Source: Paramecium octaurelia
Taxonomy: Eukaryota > Ciliophora > Oligohymenophorea > Peniculida > Parameciidae
DNA length: 64,000 bases
Assembly: GCA_905182995.1 (NCBI GenBank)
Contig: CAJJDP010000057.1
Span: forward strand, 316,676-380,675
Reading direction: 5' to 3'
The notes below the pieces were generated by a model that was not told where the DNA came from, searched no databases, and worked only from the letters and a program-made list of their open reading frames with translations. Positions 1 through 13,333 of this stretch are shown here, piece by piece (the first letter of the stretch is position 1; each line of letters opens with the position of its first letter). A program made the translations under genes and the position numbers.

Positions 1-1281
1 TATCATTCTATCCCAAATGATTATAACTCAAATCAAGGACTTTAATTGATCTATTTTGTTACAACCCTTTAGCAATCATGGTACCTGCTGATGGTCCCAA
101 TTGATTCCAATTCAAAATTAATATCTCTAAATAATTGTTTTGCAATAGGAACTAATAGAATACTGTTGAACAAGAATCAGTTATTTGATTTTCTGATAAA
201 TTCAACTTTAATAAAGTAACGTTTTTTTAAAAACAATTCAAAAGCACAGAAACACCTTTGTCTGCTAATAAGTTATTTTAAAGATTGATAGATTTGAGAC
301 TAGTAAACTTCTATATCTGGTTTGATAATATTAGTGCTCCTCTTCTACCAAGAACATTATTTCCTAAATTGATTTCTTTCAATGAAAGAGGAAATCCTTC
401 AATCAAATAGAGTAATGATTTTTCATCCAATTGATTGTTACACAGAAATAATTACTTCACTGTTTTACTTTTGACAGATTACAATAAGTTTTTTATTAAA
501 GGGAAATACTTCTCTGTAAGGCCAAGATCAGAAAAATGCATCTCCTTCCCATTAACCAAACAATTTGATAAATCGATCCTCTTTGGGAATATGTTATCGT
601 TTAAACAGTAAAAATGAATTGGATCCACATTTTTTTTATTAAAATTAATTGCTAAATCTTTCAACCTATCTTATCGTTTAATAAAATAAAAGTAAGATTA
701 ATCTATTTCTTGATCTAAATAATAAATAAATCTATGTTACTTAACTTTTGAAAGATTTTTTTAATCTCATGTTGCAATTCAATTCCGTTGAATCTTTTAG
801 GCTCATCTTCACTGCTTACATCACTCATTATATCTTCATCCTCCTCATATTCCATGCAATTTTCTCCTCCTTTCATTGATTCTTAGTCAGCCTCTATTAG
901 TTCTTTTGAAACTTCATCATTAATCTCTTAAGTCTCTTTTTTGACCTATTCAATTGGTGAAAACCTATGCTTTAGCAATCCCAATGGGAAATTTTTCTTT
1001 TTGGCATCTCCTTGATCTGATTGAACTGAAGTATTGGTTAGAATTTATCTCATTTCTGTTAACTTTTCGTTACTCTTTATGTAATAAGACATTAGACTGT
1101 GATCTTTCGAATATTAATTATCAATCAATAATTTTGATGCTTTGAATTTACATTCAATCAACTTGTTTTCTGAAATACTACGATTAGATCTGAAAAAGGA
1201 TTTCAATTTATTTGCTTTTTCTTTTGAATAATCCTTTAAACGAGGTAGTTAACATTTAGATCTCTCATTACTATTTTTCAT
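1..1281 (-). CDS. Leucine-rich-repeat protein, 3' end outside window
   Basis: Read on the minus strand with TAA/TAG as Gln from the ATG at 1281. The N-terminus is basic (MKNSNERSKC) and contains LKSFFRSNRSIS, closely matched by LKQFFRTDRSIS at the start of the next gene. An acidic stretch rich in Glu/Asp follows (about 810-930). From about 660 down to base 1 come ribonuclease-inhibitor-type leucine-rich repeats, with units such as LKEINLGNNVLGRRGA and LKSINLQNNLLADKG. Such repeats are protein-binding scaffolds; no partner can be named. The frame runs off base 1, so the C-terminal domain seen in the paralogue is not visible. One small intron near 690-720 is possible but unresolved. Tandem position and shared N-terminus indicate gene duplication. 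The family assignment is firm; the function is unknown. Confidence 0.8.
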
Positions 1282-1480
1282 TCTAATTAATATTTTATAT
1301 AATCTAAGTTCTAATCAATTAATTGATTCAAATTGAACTTGAGTTTATTTCAAATAATAGATTAATATTGTTGAACATAATTAATGGGTTTCAAGTAAAA
1401 AAATTATATTATAAGATTGAGCTGTCAACTTTTAAGTTAAATACTTAACAAGCATAAAGGAGAAAAATATATTCAATATC

Positions 1481-4400
1481 TCATTAATCATCATATTCTT
1501 CCATTACCGCTATCATATTGTTTTTGTATTAGGCTTATTATTATTGTTCAAAAATAGTTGTCCTTCCTGAAACTTATCTACTAAATCCATTATTGACAAC
1601 AATATTAGTATTTGGATTCATCAGAGTTCGTTTTTTACCTGTTTACATTAAGAAATTTCGATAGTTCGGATGCAAATAAGGTTAATGATGAGAATCTAAC
1701 AATATTAATTAAATAGAATTACTAAAAAAGGATATTGTGTTGTACACTGTTAATTATGTAGTTGTAATGACGAACTCATCAGTATTCTCTAACTTCGATT
1801 GTTTTTCATATACTTTAGGCATGAAAATGATTCTAGTTTCCTATGCATCCATTATATCCTTACAAAATAAATCTGTGAATTGAATGAATTCAGGCTGTCT
1901 AAAAATATTAATGAACCAATACCTTCTCAATTTTAGAAATATAAAAGTTAGTAACGATTCTAATTTTATATGTAATGGCAGAGTTTGCCTTGCCATTACA
2001 GGCCAAATCTAGGCATCTTCTCCAATAGGAGCAGGACTAATTTTTTCTGCTACTCTCCCTAATGCCTCCAAAAATTCATTAAATGTCATTCTTAAGAAAC
2101 GATCTTAAGTCACCTCATCAGCTTAGGTTTACATCGAATAATTAAAAATGACAGTCACTTATTTTTCAGATAGAATATCATTGGTATATAATTTACAAAA
2201 TTCTCTAAATTCTTTAATAGAAACCCACTTAAGTTTGAAATACCATTTCTTACTGGTTAAATCTGAAGCTAAATCGTACAATTTTCTTAAAAAAGGCGAT
2301 TTAAATTAGAGTATGAGATCTACCTCCTTTGTCCAAAATCTGTCCTGTCTCCACTATTGGCTATTATCGAGGATTTCATAATGTTATTCAAGTTCTTTCA
2401 ATAATCTATAGACGGCATCGGCGAAATTCTTACATTGTCCTGAACGAATAAATTTATCATTAGCTAATCTAAATAGGACTTCCATAAATTGATATCTAAT
2501 AATAGCCTTATCAGGATTGTAAATAAATTTTGTATCTACATTATTTTTAATTGAAACTAAGTCACTCTCAACATCTGATTATTTTAAATTCTCACCATCT
2601 ATAATAGGGGAGAGAATTTTATGAAATTGCCCAAATTAAATACAGAAAACATCATATACAGGTGGTTAATATCCAAAACTTGAAAAATATTTATAGATGT
2701 CTTTGATCAATTGATATTTTTATCTAAAATATTCCTTTAATTTCATTCTCTCATACTCACTCTTAACAAATCTTTAAATTTTTGAACAACCCCAATCATA
2801 TTCGAATGCCTAATCAAGAACATCCACCGAGTCCCCAATCATTCCCCTGAATACAAGAGAATCATCTTTTGACCATATGGAAACATTCCCTTTCTTATTT
2901 TTGAATTTTCCTAAGTATTTAGTCAATATATATTTTCTCTGTAAAATTCTTGGTTTCACTTTAATCAAAGGCTTGTAATTATTTTTATCATCAATAACAT
3001 ATTCTTGTTTGGTGTTTAAGACATTTACAAAGTTAATTCTCTAAAAAGGAATCTAAGTGTTATCTGCAAACACATGCATCTAATGTTTTGGATCTTTCCC
3101 TTATAAAATTAAGTCGTCGATAGGACTTTAGACATACTCTAAAGTAGGATCATAAAAGTATCTCTCTCTAAGAGGATCAGAGAAAAAATATAGAATTTTG
3201 CTTTTCGGTGGACACATCTGATAGGTGGTGTAATACAACTTATTAAATTCTTCAATAATTTGATTTTGAGTTTCATTTTTTGTATTATTTTCAACATTAT
3301 ATGCTTCTTCAATAGCTGCCATAGTAATTTTCTTTTCAGCATCCGTTATCGATTTCAATTAATGGATAATTTCTCCTGTTGTAAGTTCCAATTACTTATT
3401 GCTCTTATTCTATTCCATCAATTATTATTTCATCTCAAAGCTTGAAGTCATGGGAATGGGCTTATAACTATAGTTAGCAATAAAAATACTCAAGGAAATC
3501 CAAATGTAAAAATAATGGCACTTATTCACTATTCTGATCTGGAGTGTAAGTAAATTGGTGTTCTTTCCATCCTTAACAAATCCAACAACAGTCCATTAAC
3601 AGTTCTTAACCATTGCATATAGGAATATAATTGACTCCATCAATCTATATTTTTTTTTGTTGCACTTGTTTTATCAAATTTTCTTGTTTTGAAAATTGCA
3701 AGAACCCAAAAGCATCTATAAATGCAGGACACTTATTCCCTTCTACGTGAATCCCATATAAATTATTATTTTTCAAGAGCGACTTTTACAATTACACCAT
3801 TTATTTTTCGCTTATTTGGTTGTATGAAATATCTAGATGGCATAGAGCTAGATTTGGATTTTCAATTAATTAGCACCATTAACCTATACAATTACTCTTC
3901 TCATTAAACCCTAAATGATTATAGCTTAAATCTAACACCTTTAGATTCTTATTCTGATTCAAAGCTTTGGCAATACCAATTCCTGATTGAGGCCCCAATT
4001 AATTCCAATTTAGAATTAAAACTTCAATTGATAGATTTGAAATTAAGAAATTTTATATTTCTTATGTTGCCTTATCAGTAATCTAGTTTTGAGACAAGTT
4101 CAATTTTTTAACTGTTTTAGCATTTTATACAGCATTGAGAATAGTAATTGCTCCTTGATCCCCCAATAAATTGCTTGCAATATTTAGGGACTTCAAGCTG
4201 AATAGAAAAAAAAGATTACTTCTTATGTTTGTTAAATAATTTGGCAATGAGTAGAGCTCCCTATCTTCCCAATTCGTTTTGAGATATATTCAAATCTTTT
4301 AATGAATCTGGAAAAGAATCGATAAATATTGATAAGGAATGTTCTCTCAAATGATTATTTGATAAGATGATAGACTTTACTTTTTTGCACTTTTTAGATT

Positions 4401-5128
4401 TTAACAACTATGATAATAATGGGAAATATTTTGAATTGACTTTCAAATCTTTAAAATTCATTTCCTTTTATTCAATTAAACAGTTAGATAGATCGATTCT
4501 TTTAGGGAAGAGATTTTAATTCATGCAATAAAAGTATAACGGATTGACAGAATCCCTCTTTCTAAATGTTTGGATTAAATCCTTCAATTTATCTTAATTC
4601 TTAATAAAACCAAAGTATGATCTATTTAGATCATTTGCTAATTAAGTAATAAGAAATTCTTTTACATATTTTTCTTTGAATTTTGTCTATATCTTTCTCA
4701 AAGTCTTTGAATCTCATTTCTGAACTTTAATCTGAGTCTTCGTCATCGGAGGATTAATTAGAAGAAATTTCATATTCTGATTCAGACTCGTCAAACAATT
4801 TAGTTTTATTAGAGGAGAACGAGTTGTTACTACTTTGATCTTAAATTTAGGTGTTGACTTGACGATTAACTGTTGTAGGATTGGTTTTCCATTTTTATAA
4901 AAATAAGTGTCTCTAAGTTGGCTAATCAACCTTTTAAAAATCTGAGATTTTTTCTTTGCTAAATATCAACAAGATTAATTACTAATTTTCTCTGACCAAT
5001 CGTTCAGTTTAAGGTTCGTATATAAATTCAGGTTACTATTTTTTAGATTAATGATAAAAATAATGCTATTTCGTATCTGAAATACTTCTATCAGTTCGAA
5101 AAAATTGTTTTAATTTATCCTTCTTCAT
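1481..5128 (-). CDS. Leucine-rich-repeat protein with long C-terminal EF-hand-like region
   Basis: This gene runs from the ATG at 5128 to the TGA at 1481-1483, roughly 1190 residues. Order: basic N-terminus with an acidic patch, leucine-rich repeats (about 4580-3850), then a conserved C-terminal region with CWICQGW, PLFLHLDFLDYKPIPM and MCPPKSKILYFF, and near the end MTFNEFLEALGRVAEK, which looks like an EF-hand helix. The repeat half and the C-terminal half are in different raw frames. A 22-nt GTA...TAG intron near 3473-3494 joins them exactly inside the DFLDYKP motif, which is why one gene is called. Two 24-nt introns near 1900 and 1735 are supported by GTA and TAG ends. The total is not yet a multiple of three, so one more intron is probably missed. 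It is a paralogue of the gene upstream. Role unknown; scaffold or ciliary function is possible but only inferred. Confidence 0.8.
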
Positions 5129-5410
5129 TTATGAATAATTTTAATGGATTTTTGGTAAGTGAATAGACTTTTTCGTTTGATTTGAATACTATATTTCCAT
5201 TTAGTAATTTTAAAAACAGGTAAAAAATTATAATAAATATTTGTTTATTAAGGAATGACCATATAAAAAGAAATGCAAATTCTAGTGGAAAACAAGTGGA
5301 TTATTTAATAGTATGTCAAATTTTAGGAAGTATATATTGCCTTCCTGAAATGGTAATGTAATATTTATTTCAAAAATAAATATAAATAAATTATTAAAAC
5401 CCTTTTAAAA

Positions 5411-6686
5411 ATGAACCAACTAGAAAGATTATTACATTAATAAGGAAAAAAAGTGAAATTGCAAGAATAAGAGCTTGATGATGTGAATAGAAGACATTAA
5501 GAATTGCAGACCAAATTAAATTAGGAGGAAGAAAAAAATAAAATATTATAAGGCAATATCGACAAATTATCATTGATTGAATATGAATTGAGAAGACAAA
5601 TTCAATTTGTTGAAGCACAAAGAGATAATTTATTGGAGCAACTAAAATCCTTACATGAATATAATTTCTCGATGTTTAATCTATAGTAAAAATTGACACT
5701 ATTATTTTAGGGAAAACCATACGTATAACAAATTTAGAACAGTTTAAGAGCTAAAACTCACACGAGATGAATTATAAAAATCATAATAGCAATCACTAAA
5801 ATTGTAAACCGAAAATGCTGAATTGATAAGTAGAGTTAAAGAGCTAATGAATGCCAATGCCTCCTTAAATGAAAAAGTACATGTATACCCACAATAATTT
5901 GAAAATCTAAGATAAAAGTACATAAAATTGTTGACAGAGAGAGATATTCATATATAATCACTTAGTGAGATAATAGAATAGCTAAAAATATAGAGATAGA
6001 CAAAGGAATAAAAGTGTGAGAAAATCGAGTTTGAAGAATCTGACATAACAGAAGACACCAATTCAAACTAAGATGCTATTTTAGATGAATAAACCTTTAA
6101 GGATAATCTTGAAATAATTAAAATTATGAAAAAATCTGATGAGGAAAAGCAAAGAACCATCCTCTAACTCACCGAGTAAGTCTCACAATTATAAGCTGAG
6201 AATTAAAAATAGCGATAACACTTAACAACTGAATAGGTAATACAACTCTATCCTTAAGATATCCAATTATAAATTCGCCGCCTTTAACAATTAAGAGCAT
6301 ATATATCATAATTTACAACTAAAATTGCTAATTTACAAAAGAAATAATAAGAGATTAATCAATTAAAAAAACAAAATCTAGATTTAGAAGAGTTATGCAA
6401 AAATTAGTAAGAAGAAATAAATCAATGTGCAAATAAAAAGATAAAATTAGAGGAAATTTAGAAATAATTTGCATAAGTACTAAAAGAGAATTGGATGTTA
6501 AAGGAGAAATTAATAGAATTAATATAAGATGAAGAAACTGTTACAGAAATTCTTTAGAATTTATCTAAGGAGCTGTGTTTTGATGATTATCCCTTCGAAA
6601 GTTTGGAAGAGCTTTTGAAATGCTATGAAAAACTTCGAAATAATTTGAGGAATTAGTCGGAATAGAGACATAAGAGTTAACTTTGA
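5411..6686 (+). CDS. Coiled-coil protein (416 aa)
   Basis: The ATG at 5411 opens a frame that ends at TGA 6684-6686 once a 25-nt intron (5686-5710, GTA...TAG) is removed, giving 416 codons. Composition is dominated by Gln, Glu, Lys and Leu with heptad-like spacing almost throughout (for example LNQEEEKNKILQ and ELRRQIQFVEAQRDNL), so it is predicted to form a long coiled coil. A short acidic break with EESDITEDTNS lies in the middle. The C-terminal 60 residues (CFDDYPFESLEELLKCYEKL) are less repetitive and may be globular. No enzyme motif, signal peptide or membrane segment is seen. It could be a cytoskeletal or basal-body component by analogy with similar ciliate proteins, but nothing specific identifies it. 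Confidence 0.8.
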
Positions 6687-6744
6687 TTATAAAATAAATA
6701 CATAATACATTTTTATAAAGTGAATATTTATACCAGAGAGTAAA

Positions 6745-7951
6745 ATGTTCTCATAAGTCTAGACTTAATTATAAATATAATTATATCAAAAAACTCTAAG
6801 AAATATGAAAAATTTTCTGGAAAAACACATCAGCAATGATTACAGTATCCGAATGAATAATGTGTCATAGAACCATGGTATTTAACTAGTATGTATTAAA
6901 TAGATTATCAATTAAACCAATATAAGTGTTCTTCTCCTATGATATTTGGGAATAGATTTGCATCACCTTCGCCATTCAGATCAGTTACTCCAATTTAAGG
7001 ATAATTGTCTCCAGCAAATCAATCTCGCAGAGAAAGTGCGTTTTCAAGAAACTCCGACAACTATGATTTTTCAGTTAAAGAAAAATCAAAAATTGTAAAT
7101 AAGGTTATTACTTAACAAATTCAAAAGCAATACGAATATTAAGATGAAGAAGAATGCAACATTGATTTCTTTTTCGATAAAGAGCAAATCATTCTTGAAG
7201 AGTAAGAACTTTTACATGCAAAACTTAGAATGATTAGAGATGATTTCAATTTCAAAATCTAACAAATGGAAGATTGTAATTAATTATCTAAGTTTTAAGA
7301 GAATACCTGAGAGAAAGATAATCGATTTTACAAAATCTTTCAATTTCAATTAAAGAAGAACAAGACAGATTCAATGAATAATCAAAATAAAACTAAAGGA
7401 AGAATAAATAGAATGAAATCCATGCAAGAACTGACTCCTTAAATAAGCACGATTCTAAATTTGATTCATAACCAATCCAATAAGAAATATTGAGGGCTGC
7501 TACTTCAATGAAAGAGTAAAGAGGAGACTCAAATCTTGAAAGAAGAGATGCTATTGACTTTAGACGTGAATCTCGTCATGAATCTATCAATGGTTATAAT
7601 TCTCATCATAGAAGAGAATCATCATATAAAACAGTCAAATTGAGAGAATCCAGAGTTAAAAGAGAGGAGTCTCTGAAATGTGACTCTGTTAAAGATGAAT
7701 AACCATTGAAAAGTGCATTAAAAAAGAAAGATTTCAATAGACAAACTTATAATTGTCAGGATGATTCTTAAGATGATTGGAAATTTATTAAGGAGGCAAA
7801 AAATAATTTAGAAAAACAAAAAACTCAATTAGATGATAAATAATCTCCTAATAAAGTTAGATTTGTTAATTAAGAGAAATCTTCAAAAAAACAATAGGTT
7901 AAGTCAAAATATTTAAATGATATAGACATTTTTTTAAAATGTAGATATTGA
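6745..7951 (+). CDS. Ser/Arg-rich charged protein of unknown function
   Basis: Coding starts at ATG 6745. A 26-nt GTATTT...AATAG intron (about 6878-6903) links the short first exon to a Ser-rich segment (ASPSPFRSVTPIQG, SRRESAFSRNS). A predicted helical stretch follows (EEQELLHAKLRMIRDD). After about 7310 the frame changes and continues with repeated RRES/RHES motifs and Lys-rich sequence to TGA 7949-7951. The junction at 7285-7320 is not resolved by a standard GTA...TAG intron. A 20-nt GTTTTA...GAG stretch would restore frame but is atypical, so a frameshift or two adjacent genes remain possible. No known domain is recognised. SRxES repeats suggest phosphorylation but this is inference. Confidence 0.6.
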
Positions 7952-7991
7952 AATTTATATATATATAAAGAATAAACCTAAACGAATTTAA

Positions 7992-10917
7992 TCATTATTA
8001 AAATTATTCTTTATTTTTCTTAAGGCCAGGTGGTTTCAATAGTCTTCTCGAAGTGGAAGCCATAATTAATCTCATACCACATGCTAATTTAGCTACTTTG
8101 TAATAAAAAGTGAATTTGAATGCTTTTTTTAAATTGCTAGAATAGATTGAAGAAATCTTAGATTTTTATTTATTCAAACTTAAAATAATGCTTGAAGCAT
8201 TGCTTTAAGGCATGTAATTTTAAAATTAATAAATTTTATCAATATCTAAGTTTAAAGACTTACTAATATGCTTATTATGATCATCAGTTTCAATAATTAT
8301 GTTTGATGATAATCCTTACTTTAATGACTTTTACTGTATCAGTTAAGTACTTTGACCATCTGGACTAATATAACTAGATTCTCTCTAATACCCAATAGAT
8401 ATCTTCCTCTTATCCTTATATTCAATGTGTTTATTTGATTAAAGTGATGTTGCAAATTTACCAGTTAAATTTTGAGATTGTTTTCTTGAATTCAACTTTT
8501 ATTATGCAAGAGTATTTGTATCTTGAATTCTTTCTTATCTGATATCAGGTGATAAATCACTCATTGAAGAACCTTCATGAGGCTCCATTTTTAAATCACT
8601 TTATCTTCTCGTAGTTGAATCTTTAAATCTTTTGGTACCACTTATGATTGTTTGAGTTTCATTTTAATTAGAGATTAATTCATATTGCTAAAATTACACA
8701 ACTGTATTCATAATACCCTAAATTACAATATCTAATTACAGTTATTGAACTAAGAACTTTGAGTTTTTGTCTATCATTTCTTCTCATTAGAGATCGTTAT
8801 TAAAAAGTGAACCCTTCTCGTTTTATTAGTGTTTCTAAGTTCGGTTTATAAGAGATAAGGAAACAATCGTTGTTCATATGATCGCCATTGTTGCATAAAC
8901 TGCACTTCTTACCAATTAAACTATAGTCAGATAAGTAAATTAGTTGATCCTTAATCTATTGAAATAGTTCTTTATCTTTTTGATTATTTTATAGAACTTT
9001 TAAGAAATCTTGTCTTGAAATTTTATAGAGTTATGTAAATTGAGAACTGACAATCATAAATTTTGAATCAAATCCACTCATAAATTAGTATTCTCCAAAT
9101 GTCTATCCTTCATTGTAAGTCTAAACAATTTTCTTAGTTCTTATTTCAACTAATTTAACTTCACCTGAATCTACATAATAACTATTTGTTTAATATATTC
9201 TTACATATGAAAATCTTTATGTCTCTCCTCTGGATTATAAATTACATCGTTAGGTATATAATTTATCTGTTCAATCTATTATGTAACTTAGTTTATAGTA
9301 GGCTTTGAAAAGTTATTAAATAATATTTTCACGTTTTTTATTATTCTGGCTTTGATATTGAAATTGACTTCATTTTTCAACCCTGATGGTAAATTCTCTA
9401 ATATCTATTGAGCCTACAATTTAGTTATTTTTATTACTTCTACTTGATTGCTTTTGCCTTCTTGATCCACTTAATTTTTTAGATAATTCCTTACTCTATT
9501 CTAGATGGAATCATCCACTAAATTGTTCTTCATAAACGTGTTGATGAGTATTAATTATCTTCTAATTAATAAAATGATAAAGATTATATTTACTTATATT
9601 AATTTTTATGATCGTAAAAGTTCTTAATTATCATTCCTATTGAATTCACAGAATATGCAAATACAAAACTACTGACAAACATTGTGAAATTAGAAAATAG
9701 GATCTCAATAGGATTTGAAGCTGTGATATCTCCGTATCCAACTGTAACCATAGTCATTGTGGCCCAATATATTGCATAATCATATTTTACCCAGTAAGAT
9801 TGATTCTCTAGAGAATATTTACTTAACCAAGATTACTAGTTCAATTCTTCACACACAAGAGCTAAATAATGCCAAAGGCATCCAATAATATGAATAAAAT
9901 AATATAATGAGATGATTAAGAAAATCAAATCTAAAATTTCACTTAATCGTCCATTTAAATAAAGACAATCAACAAAATTGTTAATCTTATTGTAAACTGT
10001 GAATATTATTATGATAATTTAAATAATTGACAAACATTAAGCAATCTGAATATTATCTATTCCTTAATACATGATTAGCCAGATGACAAAATTAATTAGA
10101 TCATTAACTATTTAAAATCTAAGATAATTTTGGATGATTCTTTTTCTGCTTACAATAAGCTAATTAATTTAATTTCTAAGTTACTTCTCCTTGCACTAAA
10201 ATTGCTTTGTTGTTTGCAATCAGCCCATCAATCAATATATACAATAAGACTATTTCAGTAATCCTTTAAATTTCTTGGCTTTTCTACAATTAAAAAGAAG
10301 CAATAAAGGGTGACAGCCACAAAATAAAAAAACTGCATAAAATACTAAATAAACTCCACACTTTAACAAATCTATCTTAAGGTAAAAATACAGGGAATGT
10401 AAAACATTATTCAAGTTTACTAAAAGCTTATTTCTTCTTGGTTCTTTTCCCTTCTAATAATGCATCATCTAAAAATAAATAATTTAGTAAATTCTTTTTT
10501 TCTTCCATCATTTGTTTTGTTAAAAGATGAGCATTAGATAGCAATCTGTCTTTAAATTTGAGTAACATTTATTTACCCAAGACTTGCTTTAATTATAATC
10601 CATCATCTTCTTTATTCTCATTTTTAAATTAACTCCGAGTGTTTTGCAATTTCTTATTTACTTATTACTAATATAATTGATAAGAATACATCAAATTTTA
10701 TTGATAAAATTTGTGAATTCTTTTTCACTAATTTGTTTTTATTATTTGTTGTCTCCTATTTTAGTGATCTCATACTTTCCATGTTACTGATTTCTGATTG
10801 GAATTAAACATCTGAATTTGATCCAACTTTTGGATCAACATGTGGAGTTGCTCCATCCAAAATGAACCTTGGAGATGTAAAATCTTTGAAGTCTTATTCA
10901 CAAAAATAGCTTGACAT
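7992..10917 (-). CDS. Cyclic-nucleotide-binding-domain potassium channel
   Basis: The start is ATG 10917 (MSSYFCEQDFKDFTSPRF), the end TGA 7992-7994. After a charged cytoplasmic N-terminus come six hydrophobic segments. The pore carries the selectivity motif TVGYGDI in TMVTVGYGDITASNP, followed by S6 (YSVNSIGMIIKNF). The C-linker (QNRVRNYLKNQ) and a cyclic-nucleotide-binding fold with GEVKLVE and EGQTFGEYQFMSG follow. Downstream is a CX2CX4HX4C zinc-knuckle-like motif (CSLCNNGDHMNNDC). At least three micro-introns are needed (near 10690-10711, 9555-9585 and 9190-9212), each GTA...TAG. It should be a plasma or ciliary membrane K+ channel shaping the swimming response; this is inferred from the family, which is greatly expanded in Paramecium. 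The last 300 bases (LLKPPGLKKNKEQFQQ end) need intron checks. A decayed relative lies divergently next to it. Confidence 0.88.
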
Positions 10918-11449
10918 GTATAAATTTAATAATAAGAATAATCTCTAAAAAATATTATTCATATTCATAATATAATTAATATTTAATATTATTAGTCCTA
11001 TGCTATGAATCTAACTCCAAAAATGTTGATTTTTCCCCATATGATTTTCAAATTTAAATCGAGAAATTACTTGATGTACTAGAATTCGCAATCATTATTT
11101 ACCTCAATTTAAACAAAAAATAGATTATGACCATTATCCAAATTTTCGAAATTTCATTAATGGATTCTTCATTCTTTATAATTTGATTAATCAATCTTTT
11201 GAATTTAATTTTAATATATTTCTTATCAAAATAGTAATGTATATATTTAATTTCTACCCTTATAAGGGAATTAATAACCTTTTTATATATTTTAACATTA
11301 ATTTTTAATTCAAATAACAATTTATTATTTTGACAAATCAATACTGGCTTCTTATTTGATATAAAGAAATACAAAACCAATTCTAGCTATTTACTAGACT
11401 CAATGACTTTCTGAAAGTATTTGTCAATTAAATAAATCTATATTTTTTT
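10918..11449. other. Intergenic stretch upstream of the potassium channel
   Basis: No convincing gene was found here. A stop-free minus-strand run (about 11050-11400) exists under either code, but its composition is mostly Lys, Ile and Asn and it has no recognisable motif or paralogue. It is treated as the AT-rich 5' region of the potassium channel gene and of the divergent relic. Confidence 0.4.
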
Positions 11450-12900
11450 GATGAAAACCTTATTCTGTAGAATTTCTGTAATGTCTATTACGTTTATAGA
11501 TTATGCTCATATTAATTTGTCAAAGGGTAAGTATGAAACATATAAATTTATTTAATGAAGATGAATTTTATACGCATTATTCAATTTGAAGAAATGAGTA
11601 ACTAAAACAATTAGTATAGTAAGAATTGAGAATATTTTAGATATTTGAAATGTTTCCATTTTATCTAATTCAAAATTTAATTAATACAAATATTGAAAAT
11701 GCTCCAACTGATTAAATTGATGACTCTAAGTCAATTGAACCCGATCTACTATTATTTTTGATAGGTAAACCAAAATGAAATCACTTTTTTATATGTTAGG
11801 TTGCTTCATCATTAAAAGAACATTTTGATGATCACTTTCAAGTAAACGAGAATTTTATCTATTCTAGATTCTAAAGAGAGACTAATTTCATTTTGTTTTT
11901 AGATTTTATTATGTGTTTCATGATCCTCGTGATTATTAAAGATACTTTTAAAATCTCAAATTTTTTCTCTTGAATAAGGATCTCACATTGTTGAAATGAA
12001 CAATTACTTTTTAATAAGGAATTCTTTATCAGGTGTATAAGCTAGATATTGGCAATCATTAATTAGATCCCTAAGCTACACAATTCATAGTAAATCTTAA
12101 TAATGAAATAAAATCTTGTCTCTAATTTCACAATAATTTTCAAATTCAATAGAATTTTCAGCTATGAATTCAAGGAAAAGTTTCTCTACTCATTCTATAG
12201 ATTAAACTATAGGCAGTACTTAGAGCTTTGGTTTGTCTCTTTTAGGAAGTTAGAAATTCAAATTCTCCATAACCTTTTGAACATTCTAAATGATTTTATT
12301 AGTTTTTATTATCAATAAGGTTGATTTCCCCCTTTTGTTTTATGTATATTGAAATTTTTGAGAGTATTTTATTGAAAATTTCATTCTGCAAGCTATTGGA
12401 TGAATTCTAGATGGTCGAAAATTCTTAGTGAAGAATTCAACACAAGTGATTGCTCTCTAATTTAGACATCTTCTAATATTTCCTATTTTAGATTTTAGGA
12501 TAACTTCTTGTATTATTGAGCAATTTTTAAAACTGATTTAGATAATGTTCTTGCTGCGGAGGGTACAATTCAACATTCATGATATTATGAGTTTAATTCC
12601 CAAATAATGAATTATAAATATTTCAGTAATTTCCTTTAATCCACTTGAAACTTACAATGAATTAAATTAAGAAAATGCTCTTGGTGTTGATTTACTAATA
12701 AAATTAAACAGAGAGATGATAAGTAGAGTTAGAAACTATTTAAAATATTATTATGAGCAATAAGCGAAAGGAAATAAATCAGAAATCAATCAAAATATAT
12801 AAAATTTACCAATTTGATTTATTATTGGGATTTTTGGATGTTAATGAAAATTTTCAACGCTCTTCTACAAATCCACTTGTAACTAATCAAATCTAGTTAC
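11450..12900 (+). pseudogene. Decayed potassium-channel-like gene
   Basis: The plus strand holds several disconnected stop-free pieces in different frames. The best is near 12690-12815. It reads KLNREMISRVRNYLKYYYEQQ and then NQNIQNLP, which parallels the C-linker of the neighbouring intact channel (DDSIQNRVRNYLKNQ, then ILENLPSGL). A TGA (12815-12817) interrupts right after this LP motif. Upstream pieces contain hydrophobic segments (FILFLDFIMCFMILVI) compatible with S1. No intact selectivity filter was found. Candidate introns with GTA...TAG ends exist near 11620 and 11840, but no set restores one frame. It lies divergent from the intact channel gene, consistent with an inverted duplicate that has decayed. 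Confidence is limited because only the C-linker match is specific. Confidence 0.4.
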
Positions 12901-13333
12901 TTGATATGAATTTTTTTTGATGATGGAGGGTTTTATGTATGTATTGCATTTGGATTGCGAATCGGCTAGTTCTTCTTTTTTAATTAATTACATTATCTCG
13001 CTGCCTCTTGCAATTTATATTCTATTTTGTGGCAATTAAGAGGCTGTCTTTGATAGATAATTATTGATACACATATTAATTTGATGCTTTTTTTTAATAT
13101 TACTCAAGCTTATCTCATGTGCTTATCATATGCAATATCTTTATGAGATTTCCCATAGATAGGACTGTGAACCTAGTTATCCCATTTGTTCTTTTGAATA
13201 TAATTAGTGTTTATATGAATTAATTAAGGTTAGAATTAATTTGAGTAACGCGAAGAATCTATACTAATAATCAATTGATCTTAAACTTATGTTGATCGAA
13301 ATAATTTAGAATTATATTATTATTTTTATTAAA

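Noticed and set aside
11099-11380. Minus-strand frame of 93 codons open in both codes
   Set aside because: Lys/Ile/Asn-rich with no motif, no neighbouring exon that joins through a valid intron, and located in a gene promoter region.
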